The position numbers were made by a program, and so were the translations under genes. From contig JACCWU010000072.1 of NCBI GenBank assembly GCA_013697465.1, forward strand, positions 1-11,857: DNA of 11,857 bases, read 5' to 3'. This stretch comes from Actinomycetota bacterium. GTDB taxonomy: Bacteria > Actinomycetota > Thermoleophilia > Gaiellales > Gaiellaceae. The notes under the pieces were generated by a model. It searched no databases, was not told where the DNA came from, and saw nothing but the letters and a program-made list of their open reading frames with translations. Shown here piece after piece: positions 6,674 through 11,857 of the stretch (position 1 is its first letter; every line of letters starts with the position of its first letter).

Positions 6674-7500
6674 GTGAGCTCCAGTGAGACGTCGAGTGAC
6701 GGGGCGGAATGAGTGAGGGCGCCGATGGAGATCTCGTCGACGCCGGTCTCGGCGACGGCGCGCACGGTGTCGAGCGTGACGCCACCCGAGGCTTCGAGCC
6801 GGACGCGGCCGGCGACGAGCGAAGCCGCGGCGCGAAGCTCGTCGAGGCTCATGTTGTCGAGGAGGATGGCGTCGGCTCCCGCGGAGACTGCCTCTCCCAC
6901 CTGCTCCAGCGTGTCGCATTCGACCTCGATGGGAAGATCCGTAGCCGCGCGGACGCGCTCGACAGCCGCCCCGACCGAGTCGACCGCGCCAAGGTGGTTG
7001 TCCTTCACGAGCACGCCGTCGTCGAGACCGCCGCGATGGTTGTGCCCGCCCCCGCACGCGACCGCGTGCTTCTCGAGGGCGCGAAGTCCCGGTGTCGTCT
7101 TGCGCGTGTCGAGGATCGCCACGCCCGTCCCCTCGATAGCGTCGACGTAGTGCCGGGTCAAGGTGGCGATACCCGAGAGACGGCCGATGAAGTTGAGCGC
7201 CGTCCTTTCGCCCGTAAGGATCGCGCGCAGCGACCCCGACACCCGCGCGACCGAAGCCGGGGCGCCGAGCATGGTGCCCTCGTCGACGAGACGCTCGAAC
7301 CGGATGTCGGGATCCAGCGCACGGAAGACGGACTCTGCCGCGGCGAGGCCGGCCACGACGCCGGGCGCGCGGGTCACCAGCACCGCCGTTCCCATCGCAT
7401 CGGGGTCGACGATCGCTTCGGTGGTCACATCGCCCTCGCCGACGTCCTCGGCCAGCGCCCCCTCGACGATCCGTTCGAGCGTGTCCGTCGCTACAGCCAT
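6670..7500 (-). CDS. nadC: Nicotinate-nucleotide pyrophosphorylase (quinolinate phosphoribosyltransferase, carboxylating)
   Basis: 276-residue enzyme that joins quinolinate to PRPP and decarboxylates it to nicotinate mononucleotide, the third step of the pathway. Family motifs in order: EDVGEGDVTT 18-27, TGERTALNFIGRLSGIATLT 96-115, DTRKTTPGLR 131-140, HAVACGGGHNHR 145-156, LVKDNH near 164-169, VECDT, ILLDNMS and SIGALTHSAP near the C-terminus. These include the basic residues for quinolinate and PRPP binding. Length is normal. The ATG at 7500 lies inside the end of nadB (10-base overlap) with no clear Shine-Dalgarno, so it probably depends on coupling. The order nadB-nadC-nadA places the whole aspartate-to-NaMN route in one operon. 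Confidence 0.97.
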   Translation of the reverse strand: MAVATDTLERIVEGALAEDVGEGDVTTEAIVDPDAMGTAVLVTRAPGVVAGLAAAESVFRALDPDIRFERLVDEGTMLGAPASVARVSGSLRAILTGERTALNFIGRLSGIATLTRHYVDAIEGTGVAILDTRKTTPGLRALEKHAVACGGGHNHRGGLDDGVLVKDNHLGAVDSVGAAVERVRAATDLPIEVECDTLEQVGEAVSAGADAILLDNMSLDELRAAASLVAGRVRLEASGGVTLDTVRAVAETGVDEISIGALTHSAPSLDVSLELT

Positions 7501-8915
7501 GTCTCGAGGGCGGGAGGCGAGCCCGGTCGCAGGACGATGTGTCGCTCGAGCTCGTCGCTCTCCAGCGGGAAGTCCGCGCGGAAGTGCGAGCCGCGGCTCT
7601 CCTCGCGTGCGATGGCGCTTTCCGCGACGAGCCGCGCCAGCAAATGAGGTGCGTCGCGGAGACGCCCGAGCCCGGCCGCATCGCGGACGAGGCCGCAGTC
7701 GCGCCAGAGCGCGCGGCGAAGATCGTCGCTCACTGGCTCCTCAGGACCTGCCCCGGGGTCTGGCACCGGGACGTGTCCGATGAGGCCAGGTTCGCCGAGC
7801 GCGGCGAGCGCAGCGCGCCGGCCGAAGACGAGGCACTCGAGCAGCGAGTTCGAAGCGAGCCGGTTCGCGCCGTGGACGCCGGTTGCGGCGCACTCCCCCG
7901 CGGCGTACAGACCCGGGAGCTCGGTGCGCCCGTCGAGATCGGTGACGATGCCGCCGACGGTGTAGTGGGCCGCGGGCGCGACGGGAATCGGTGTCTCGGC
8001 CGGGTCGTACCCCTCGTCCTCTAGCGTCCCCATGAGCGCGGGGAACCGGCCACGGTCTATCGCACGGAGATCGAGCAGGACGGTTCCGCGCGCACCGATC
8101 TCGCGCGCGACGACGTCCCTCGGGGCGAGCTCGTCGGTGAACCGCAGCCCGTGCTCGTCGAGGAGCACGGCTCCCTCGCCTCGCAGCGCCTCGGACAGCA
8201 GAACGGAGGAGTCGACGAGCGCGGTGGGGTGAAACTGCACGAACTCGAGGTCCGCGAGAGCGGCGCCCGCACGATACGCCGCAGTCATGCCGTCCCCGAT
8301 CGACCCGGGTGGGTTCGTGGTCCGCTTCCAGAGCGCCGCCGCACCCCCGGTCGCGAGGAGCGTCGCCCGCGCGGAGACCTGCCGACGATCGGTGAGCGCG
8401 CCGATGCAGCGGCCGTCCGCGATCGAGAGCCCGAGCAGCCGCTCGCCTTCCGCGACCTGGATCCGCGGGTGGGCTAGGACGCGCTGGGCGAGTGCGCGCG
8501 CGACCCGGTCACCCGTCGCGGCCCCGCCCGCATGGACGACCCGCCTGCGGCCGTGGCCGCCTTCGAGCCCGAGTCCGTCGAACTCGACACCGAGCTCGGC
8601 GAGGTCGCGGATCCGGGCTGGCGCCTCGTCGGTGAGCGCCGCGACTGCGCTCGGCCGACTGAGACCGCGACCTGCGCGAAGCGTGTCCTCGGCATGAAGC
8701 TCGGGCGTGTCGTCCTCGCCCATCGCAGCCGCGATCCCGCCCTGGGCCAGGGAGCTCGCCGAGGTAAGAATCGGCCCCTTCGAGACGAGCAAGACGTCGC
8801 TCTCGGAAGCCGCGCAGAGGGCCCCGAAAAGCCCGGCGACTCCGCTTCCGACGACGAGAAGGTCGAATCGATCTCGATCCGACTGGCCCGCTCGTGTGCT
8901 TCCGCTGTCCCTCAT
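7491..8915 (-). CDS. nadB: L-aspartate oxidase
   Basis: 474-residue FAD enzyme that oxidises L-aspartate to iminoaspartate, the first step of de novo NAD synthesis. Visible: FAD-binding DLLVVGSGVAGLFGA (GSGVAG 23-28), SSLAQGGIAAA at 54-64, the substrate region EFVQFHPTAL, the LRGEGAVLLDEHGLRF stretch, HYTVGGI and the C-terminal flavin motif GLYAAGECAATGVHGANRLASNSLLEC. It is shorter than the roughly 540-residue E. coli protein, with the loss in the C-terminal helical domain; the flavin and capping domains look whole. The ATG at 8915 lies just beyond the NrtR-type operator. GAGGC on the minus strand (8930-8926), 10 bases upstream, can serve as ribosome site. The same frame stays open upstream into nrtR, but that part lacks family sequence. 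Confidence 0.96.
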   Translation of the reverse strand: MRDSGSTRAGQSDRDRFDLLVVGSGVAGLFGALCAASESDVLLVSKGPILTSASSLAQGGIAAAMGEDDTPELHAEDTLRAGRGLSRPSAVAALTDEAPARIRDLAELGVEFDGLGLEGGHGRRRVVHAGGAATGDRVARALAQRVLAHPRIQVAEGERLLGLSIADGRCIGALTDRRQVSARATLLATGGAAALWKRTTNPPGSIGDGMTAAYRAGAALADLEFVQFHPTALVDSSVLLSEALRGEGAVLLDEHGLRFTDELAPRDVVAREIGARGTVLLDLRAIDRGRFPALMGTLEDEGYDPAETPIPVAPAAHYTVGGIVTDLDGRTELPGLYAAGECAATGVHGANRLASNSLLECLVFGRRAALAALGEPGLIGHVPVPDPGAGPEEPVSDDLRRALWRDCGLVRDAAGLGRLRDAPHLLARLVAESAIAREESRGSHFRADFPLESDELERHIVLRPGSPPALETWL

Positions 8916-8919
8916 GCTA

Positions 8920-8942
8920 GTTTTCGCCTCAGAGGCAATAAC
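8920..8942. promoter_or_regulatory. Probable NrtR operator in the 30-bp nadB/nrtR divergent gap
   Basis: A 23-bp palindrome with 11-base arms GTTTTCGCCTC and GAGGCAATAAC around a central A. Nine of 11 pairs match, including the perfect core GCCTC-A-GAGGC. It occupies most of the gap between the divergent starts (8915 and 8946). NrtR regulators are known to bind palindromes next to NAD genes and to release them when ADP-ribose accumulates, so autoregulation plus nadBCA control is the simple reading. The core arms also form a GAGG Shine-Dalgarno on each strand, 9-10 bases from each ATG. I cannot resolve clear -35/-10 elements, so the transcription starts remain open. Confidence 0.75.
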
Positions 8943-8945
8943 CTG

Positions 8946-9647
8946 ATGCCGCAGTTTAGCACGGTCGACTCCGGTCGCCACTCCCCCGCCCACATCGCCC
9001 TCGCGGCGGTCTTTCAGGTGCGCGACGCCCGATTGCAGGTCTTGCTCTGGGAACGTGGCCGCGAGCCATTCCGCGGTGCGTGGTCGCTTCCCGGTGGAAC
9101 GCTCGTACCGAACGAGACGCTCGAGCGCTCGATCCTCCGTCACCTCGCGATGAAGGTGGACGTTCGCGAGGTCGCCCATCTCGAGCAGCTCGGCACGTGG
9201 AGCGAGCCCGATCGCCACCCCGGGCACTGGGAGCTCGCGACCGCGTACCTCGGGCTTGTCCCGCGCGGGATCGACCCGCGCGTCCCGCCGGACACGCGCT
9301 GGCACGCGGTCGACGATCTGCCGGCGACCGCCTTCGACCACGGGACGATCGTCCTTGGCGCAAGAGAGCGTCTCCGCGGGAAGCTCTCGTACTCGAACAT
9401 CGGGTTCGCCCTCGCTTCAGAGACGTTCACCCTCGCCGAGCTCCGCGACGTCTACGAGGCTGCGCTCGGATACGACGTGTCCGCGACGAACCTCAAGCGG
9501 ATCCTGCTTCGTCGGGGGGCGATCGAGGCGACGGGCGAGCGCCGCGCTCCCGGCCCTGCAGGCGGGCGGCCGGCCGAGGTGTTCCGGTTCGGGACAACAC
9601 GACTCGAGGTGACCGACCCATTCGCCGTCCTCCGCCCACCCATGTGA
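8946..9647 (+). CDS. nrtR: NrtR-type Nudix-related transcriptional regulator of NAD metabolism
   Basis: 233 residues: a Nudix-like domain (about 14-135) followed by a winged-helix DNA-binding domain (about 145-218). The Nudix box is degenerate: after G51 and E57 the catalytic R-E-x-x-E-E positions read R65, H66, M69, K70, so three metal-binding glutamates are lost. This matches the NrtR group, which senses ADP-ribose but usually does not hydrolyse it. Family signatures HLEQLGTW (79-85), TAFDH (128-132), RGKLSYSNIGFAL (144-156), FTLAELRDVYEAALG (161-175) and GGRPAEVFRF (206-215) are clear. It is transcribed away from nadB across the probable operator. The ATG at 8946 has GAGG 10 bases upstream, inside the palindrome. 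The same frame is open further upstream, but across nadB only. Confidence 0.93.
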   Translation: MPQFSTVDSGRHSPAHIALAAVFQVRDARLQVLLWERGREPFRGAWSLPGGTLVPNETLERSILRHLAMKVDVREVAHLEQLGTWSEPDRHPGHWELATAYLGLVPRGIDPRVPPDTRWHAVDDLPATAFDHGTIVLGARERLRGKLSYSNIGFALASETFTLAELRDVYEAALGYDVSATNLKRILLRRGAIEATGERRAPGPAGGRPAEVFRFGTTRLEVTDPFAVLRPPM

Positions 9648-9663
9648 CGCGCTTCGGGCGAGA

Positions 9664-9695
9664 GAGGCACTTGTAATGATTCGTACAAGCGCCTC
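9664..9695. repeat. Long imperfect hairpin downstream of nrtR
   Basis: The arms GAGGC-a-CTTGTA and TACAAG-c-GCCTC pair at 11 of 12 positions around an eight-base loop, starting 17 bases after the nrtR stop. There is no T-run after it, so a classical intrinsic terminator is not shown, though actinobacterial terminators often lack one. It also lies just upstream of the promoter of the 36-residue ORF and could be an operator. Its ACTTG/CAAG half-sites resemble those upstream of azlC. Confidence 0.5.
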
Positions 9696-9703
9696 CGGGA
9701 CAC

Positions 9704-9732
9704 TTGACCGAGGGCTTGATGCGGCCGATAAC
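9704..9732 (+). promoter_or_regulatory. Sigma70-type promoter of the 36-residue ORF, probably leaderless
   Basis: -35 TTGACC (9704-9709) and -10 GATAAC (9727-9732) are separated by exactly 17 bases. The expected start, about 7 bases after the -10, falls on the ATG at 9740, and no Shine-Dalgarno precedes that ATG. This is the layout of a leaderless actinobacterial transcript. It is predicted from sequence only. Confidence 0.55.
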
Positions 9733-9739
9733 GAGTCCT

Positions 9740-9850
9740 ATGCGGCATGCGAATCTGTGGCTTCTCGTCATCGGTACTCTCAGCCTCCTCGCGCAGGCTG
9801 CCGGCGCTGCAGCAGTGTTGTGGCGCGGCGCTCCGCGGCGCGCGCGGTAG
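9740..9850 (+). CDS. Small single-span membrane protein (36 residues), hypothetical
   Basis: Reads MRHANLWLLVIGTLSLLAQ followed by AGAAAVLWRGAPRRAR. Residues 5-28 form one hydrophobic segment and the last eight carry four arginines, so an N-out, C-in orientation is expected by the positive-inside rule. I do not recognise a family. Support comes from the well-spaced promoter ending 7 bases upstream and from the sharp hydrophobic/basic pattern. It ends with TAG only 6 bases before the convergent azlD stop. A longer overlapping frame starting at 9747 has no membrane or domain pattern and is probably spurious. This could be a small regulator or partner of a membrane complex, or a decayed remnant; codon use cannot settle it at this length. 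Confidence 0.45.
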   Translation: MRHANLWLLVIGTLSLLAQAAGAAAVLWRGAPRRAR

Positions 9851-9856
9851 CGCTCG

Positions 9857-10168
9857 TTACTGGGCGACGAGGCGAAGGAGGGCGGTGACCGTCGCGGCGA
9901 TTGCCATCGCCACGACGAGCGGTGCACCTCGCCAGATTGCGACACCGGCGGCTGCGACACCGGGCACGCGCGCGTCCACGCTGATCTCCTCGTTGCCGCC
10001 GACTGTCTGCGTCACGACGAGCGCCACGAGCATCACGGGAGCGATGAGGTCGACGACGGACTGAGCTCTCGCCGAAAGCTGCCTGCGCCCGAGGAATACG
10101 GGACCTGCCGCTTTGAACACGAGCGTGAACGTCCCCACGACGGCCACGACGATCCAGGCATCACTCAT
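9857..10168 (-). CDS. azlD: AzlD-family branched-chain amino-acid export subunit
   Basis: 103-residue hydrophobic protein with about four membrane segments: near 4-27, 37-57, and two in the C-terminal half around 70-100. The N-terminal IVVAVVGTFTLVFKAAGPVFLGRR and central VDLIAPVMLVALVVTQT stretches are typical of AzlD, the small subunit that works with AzlC to export branched-chain amino acids and analogues. The ATG at 10168 overlaps the azlC stop as ATGA, so the pair is translationally coupled. It ends 6 bases from the stop of the convergent 36-residue ORF. Confidence 0.9.
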   Translation of the reverse strand: MSDAWIVVAVVGTFTLVFKAAGPVFLGRRQLSARAQSVVDLIAPVMLVALVVTQTVGGNEEISVDARVPGVAAAGVAIWRGAPLVVAMAIAATVTALLRLVAQ

Positions 10169-10845
10169 CGGCGCAGTCCCAGGAGACAAGCCACCGAGGC
10201 CGCGACGAGCGGCACTCCGGCCGGGGCGAAGGGCAAGAGCGCGAGCGCGATCGCCCCGCCGAGCACGGCCGCGCGCAACGCTTTTCGCGTTCGCAGGTAC
10301 GGGGCCGCGAGCGCGAGAAAGAGTGCAGCAAACGCCGCGTCCAGCCCGAGATCGTTTGGGTCGCCGAGCGCGTCGCCCACGAACGTCCCGATGGCCGTGC
10401 TCGAGACCCAAAGCACGTAGAGCAGCAATCCGGCGCCGACGAGAATCGCCCACTCGAACCGTCCCGACCGTCCGGACAGCGCCCATGACTCGTCGACGAT
10501 CATTTGGGACTCGAGGAACCGCCGCAGCCGGCCACCCGGAAAGATGGAGGCGGCCGCGATGCTCTGGCCGATATAGCGCGCGTTGAGCAGCACGGCGGAA
10601 ATGATCGCGGCCACGACGGTGCCCCCGTTCTCGAGCACGGATGCAGCGGCGAACTGTGCCGAGCCGGCGAACGTCGTCGCGGACATCACGACCGCCGCGA
10701 GCGCGCCCATCCCAGCCGTCCCCGCAAAGACGCCGAACGAGAGGCCGAAGAGCACCGGGCCGAGTACGAGCGGGAGCGCCGCGCGCACGCCGTCGCGCAA
10801 CCGCGTCGATGGACCAGCGCCGTCCTCCAAGTGACAACTTGTCAC
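10165..10845 (-). CDS. azlC: AzlC-family branched-chain amino-acid exporter, large subunit
   Basis: About 226 residues from the GTG chosen here, with several membrane segments. Family motifs: LRDGVRAALPLVLGPVLFGLSFGVFA near the N-terminus, TFAGSAQFAAASVL, LLNARYIGQSIAAA and FLESQMIVDESWAL. It forms the inner-membrane exporter with AzlD, which overlaps it by 4 bases. The start is uncertain: the frame is open to TTG 10884, and candidates are GTG 10845, TTG 10830, TTG 10800 and GTG 10788, none with a well-spaced Shine-Dalgarno. A perfect 21-bp palindrome covers 10828-10848. If it is an operator, translation may begin after it, at 10800 or 10788, leaving a 207- to 211-residue protein that keeps the whole AzlC domain. 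Confidence 0.85.
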   Translation of the reverse strand: MTSCHLEDGAGPSTRLRDGVRAALPLVLGPVLFGLSFGVFAGTAGMGALAAVVMSATTFAGSAQFAAASVLENGGTVVAAIISAVLLNARYIGQSIAAASIFPGGRLRRFLESQMIVDESWALSGRSGRFEWAILVGAGLLLYVLWVSSTAIGTFVGDALGDPNDLGLDAAFAALFLALAAPYLRTRKALRAAVLGGAIALALLPFAPAGVPLVAASVACLLGLRR

Positions 10846-10848
10846 TTG
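10828..10848. promoter_or_regulatory. Perfect 21-bp palindrome at the azlC start: probable operator
   Basis: The left arm CAAGTGACAA, a central C and the right arm TTGTCACTTG are exact complements (10-1-10). A perfect palindrome of this size is expected by chance only about once in 100 windows of this length (4 to the 10th against roughly 12,000 positions). Its place at the 5' end of azlC suggests a repressor site. The binding regulator is not in the window, and I cannot assign a family. Confidence 0.7.
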
Positions 10849-10881
10849 CTCGCAGGCGCCGCTGTCTCCTGACTCCGCGCG

Positions 10882-10902
10882 CAAGTTGCAAGTTGTAACT
10901 TG
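10882..10902. repeat. Second CAAGTT-type repeat cluster between azlC and the SDR gene
   Basis: Three 7-base units lie head to tail: CAAGTTG (10882-10888), CAAGTTG (10889-10895) and the inverted TAACTTG (10896-10902). The last two make a perfect palindrome CAAGTT-GT-AACTTG. Half-sites resemble those in the 21-bp palindrome 33 bases away, which suggests cooperative binding of one regulator across the divergent region. Confidence 0.55.
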
Positions 10903-10923
10903 GCCGGACCCTGCGCGACGCGG

Positions 10924-10939
10924 GCAGCCGCCTGGCTGC
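10924..10939. repeat. GC-rich inverted repeat just upstream of the SDR gene
   Basis: GCAGCC-GCCT-GGCTGC is a perfect 6-4-6 inverted repeat. It abuts a possible -10, GAGAAT (10940-10945), which is spaced for a leaderless start at GTG 10953. It could be an operator in the promoter spacer, or a leader hairpin if transcription starts further upstream. No convincing -35 is seen. Confidence 0.35.
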
Positions 10940-10952
10940 GAGAATCCTCCTC

Positions 10953-11846
10953 GTGAAAATCGTCGTCTCCGGAGCGAGCGGGTTGCTCGGCTCTGCGCTC
11001 GTCCCGGCGCTCGAGGCCGCGGGACACGACGTCCTGCGGTTGGTCCGTCGCGACGCTCGCGGCGACGACGAGGTCGCCTGGGATCCGGGGCGGCGCACGG
11101 TCGATCGGGATCGTCTGGTCGGGGTCGAGGCCGCGGTCAACCTGAGCGGCGCGACGATCGGCCGTCGCTGGACCGCCTCACGGAAGGCGGAGATCCTCTC
11201 CTCGCGGATCGACACGACGCATCTGCTCGCGAAGACCCTCGCCGAGCTCGAGCCGCGACCGCAGGTGCTCGTCTCGGCGGGCGGCATCGGGATCTATGGC
11301 GACCGCGGAGACGAGATCCTGACCGAGGACTCGGCGCTCGGCGCGGAGGCTTTCCTGCCGGAAGTTGGAAAAGCGTGGGAGGCGGCCGCGGATCCCGCGC
11401 GCGGGGCCGGAATCCGCGTCGTCGGCTTCCGGCAAGGCGTCGTTCTCACACGTCACGGGGGCATCCTCGAGCGCCTTCTCACCCCGTTCAAGCTCGGCGT
11501 CGGCGGGCGGCTTGGCAGCGGACGACAGTGGCTGAGCTGGGTCGCGCTCGACGACTTCGTCACCGCGTACCGCTTTGCGCTCGAAGGCGAGCTTGCCGGA
11601 CCGGTCAATCTGGCCGCGCCCAATCCGGTCACCAACGCACAGTTCACGAAGGCGCTGGGAAAGGCGATCCGGCGCCCGACCATTTTCCCCGTCCCCGCGC
11701 TCGCAGCGAAGGCGGTCTTCGGCGAGATGGCGGAAGAGGTGCTTCTCGAGGGGCAGCGCGCCCTGCCCGCGCGACTGCTCGACGCCGGGTTCGACTTCGC
11801 GTACCCCGAGCTTGACGCGGCTCTCGAGCGGGCGCTCGAAGAGTGA
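10953..11846 (+). CDS. TIGR01777/YfcH-type SDR epimerase (atypical short-chain dehydrogenase, SDR39U-like)
   Basis: 297-residue NAD(P)-binding protein of normal family length. The Rossmann motif GASGLLG lies at 7-13. Family signatures are NLSGATIGRRWT near 63-73, SAGGIGIYGDRGDE near 108-121, GFRQGVVLTRHGG, GGRLGSGRQWLSWVALDDFV and NLAAPNPVTNAQF, with a C-terminal DUF1731-like helical end. The usual SDR Tyr-x-x-x-Lys pair is not evident; Tyr115 is present in the family-specific YGD. Activity is unknown for most of the family; related proteins act in cell division or chloroplast development. The GTG at 10953 has no clear Shine-Dalgarno (CCTCCTC lies just before it, the wrong sense), which fits a leaderless start. 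It is divergent from azlC across the repeat-rich gap. Confidence 0.9.
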   Translation: MKIVVSGASGLLGSALVPALEAAGHDVLRLVRRDARGDDEVAWDPGRRTVDRDRLVGVEAAVNLSGATIGRRWTASRKAEILSSRIDTTHLLAKTLAELEPRPQVLVSAGGIGIYGDRGDEILTEDSALGAEAFLPEVGKAWEAAADPARGAGIRVVGFRQGVVLTRHGGILERLLTPFKLGVGGRLGSGRQWLSWVALDDFVTAYRFALEGELAGPVNLAAPNPVTNAQFTKALGKAIRRPTIFPVPALAAKAVFGEMAEEVLLEGQRALPARLLDAGFDFAYPELDAALERALEE

Positions 11847-11857
11847 GCAGTCGGGGG

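Noticed and set aside
9747..10064. 105-codon plus-strand frame starting just inside the 36-residue ORF
   Set aside because: Runs antisense into azlD, Ala/Thr/Ser-rich, no membrane or domain pattern; the 9740 frame fits the promoter better.
9857..11287. Single long minus-strand frame joining azlD to sequence across azlC and the SDR gene
   Set aside because: Only the last 103 codons match AzlD. Upstream it is out of frame with azlC and antisense to the SDR gene, so it is not a fusion protein.

Overview
The window is a dense, very GC-rich bacterial chromosome segment. Its codon use, GTG starts, start/stop overlaps, apparent leaderless promoters and an F420-type PPOX oxidoreductase suggest an actinobacterial lineage, perhaps Thermoleophilia or a relative (inference; no rRNA or marker gene is present). 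I see no mobile element, CRISPR array, tRNA or rRNA.

Layout. (1) 1-2608, minus strand: a polyamine import and catabolism operon, reading right to left. A gamma-aminobutyraldehyde dehydrogenase (PatD-like) is followed by a PotA-type ABC ATPase and by the first 11 codons of a third gene that leaves the window. (2) 2609-2740: a divergent control region with a good promoter for the dehydrogenase and a TetR-style inverted repeat next to the opposite gene. (3) 2741-3952, plus: a saccharopine-dehydrogenase-family enzyme. (4) 4018-5349, plus: a MoaD/ThiS ubiquitin-like protein ending in Gly-Gly, followed 6 bases later by an Asp-box (BNR) beta-propeller protein. (5) 5346-8915, minus: a NAD de novo synthesis operon, nadB-nadC-nadA, with a PPOX-family flavin/F420 protein as last gene. 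All four are joined by 4-10 base overlaps. (6) 8946-9647, plus: the divergent regulator nrtR. A 23-bp imperfect palindrome fills most of the 30-bp gap between nrtR and nadB. (7) 9648-9856: a hairpin, a good promoter, and a probable leaderless 36-residue single-span membrane protein. (8) 9857-10845, minus: an azlC-azlD branched-chain amino-acid exporter pair. (9) 10846-10952: a divergent region carrying several inverted repeats, one of them a perfect 21-bp palindrome that also covers the azlC start. (10) 10953-11846, plus: a TIGR01777/YfcH-type SDR epimerase.

How the parts work together. The left block should import polyamines and oxidise the putrescine-derived aldehyde to GABA, with the saccharopine-dehydrogenase-like enzyme under linked control. 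The central block makes nicotinate mononucleotide from aspartate and is probably repressed by NrtR according to NAD status. The right block exports amino acids under an unidentified regulator that would bind the CAAGT/ACTTG repeats. The least explained parts are the MoaD-like/propeller pair, the 36-residue ORF, and the palindromes around azlC.
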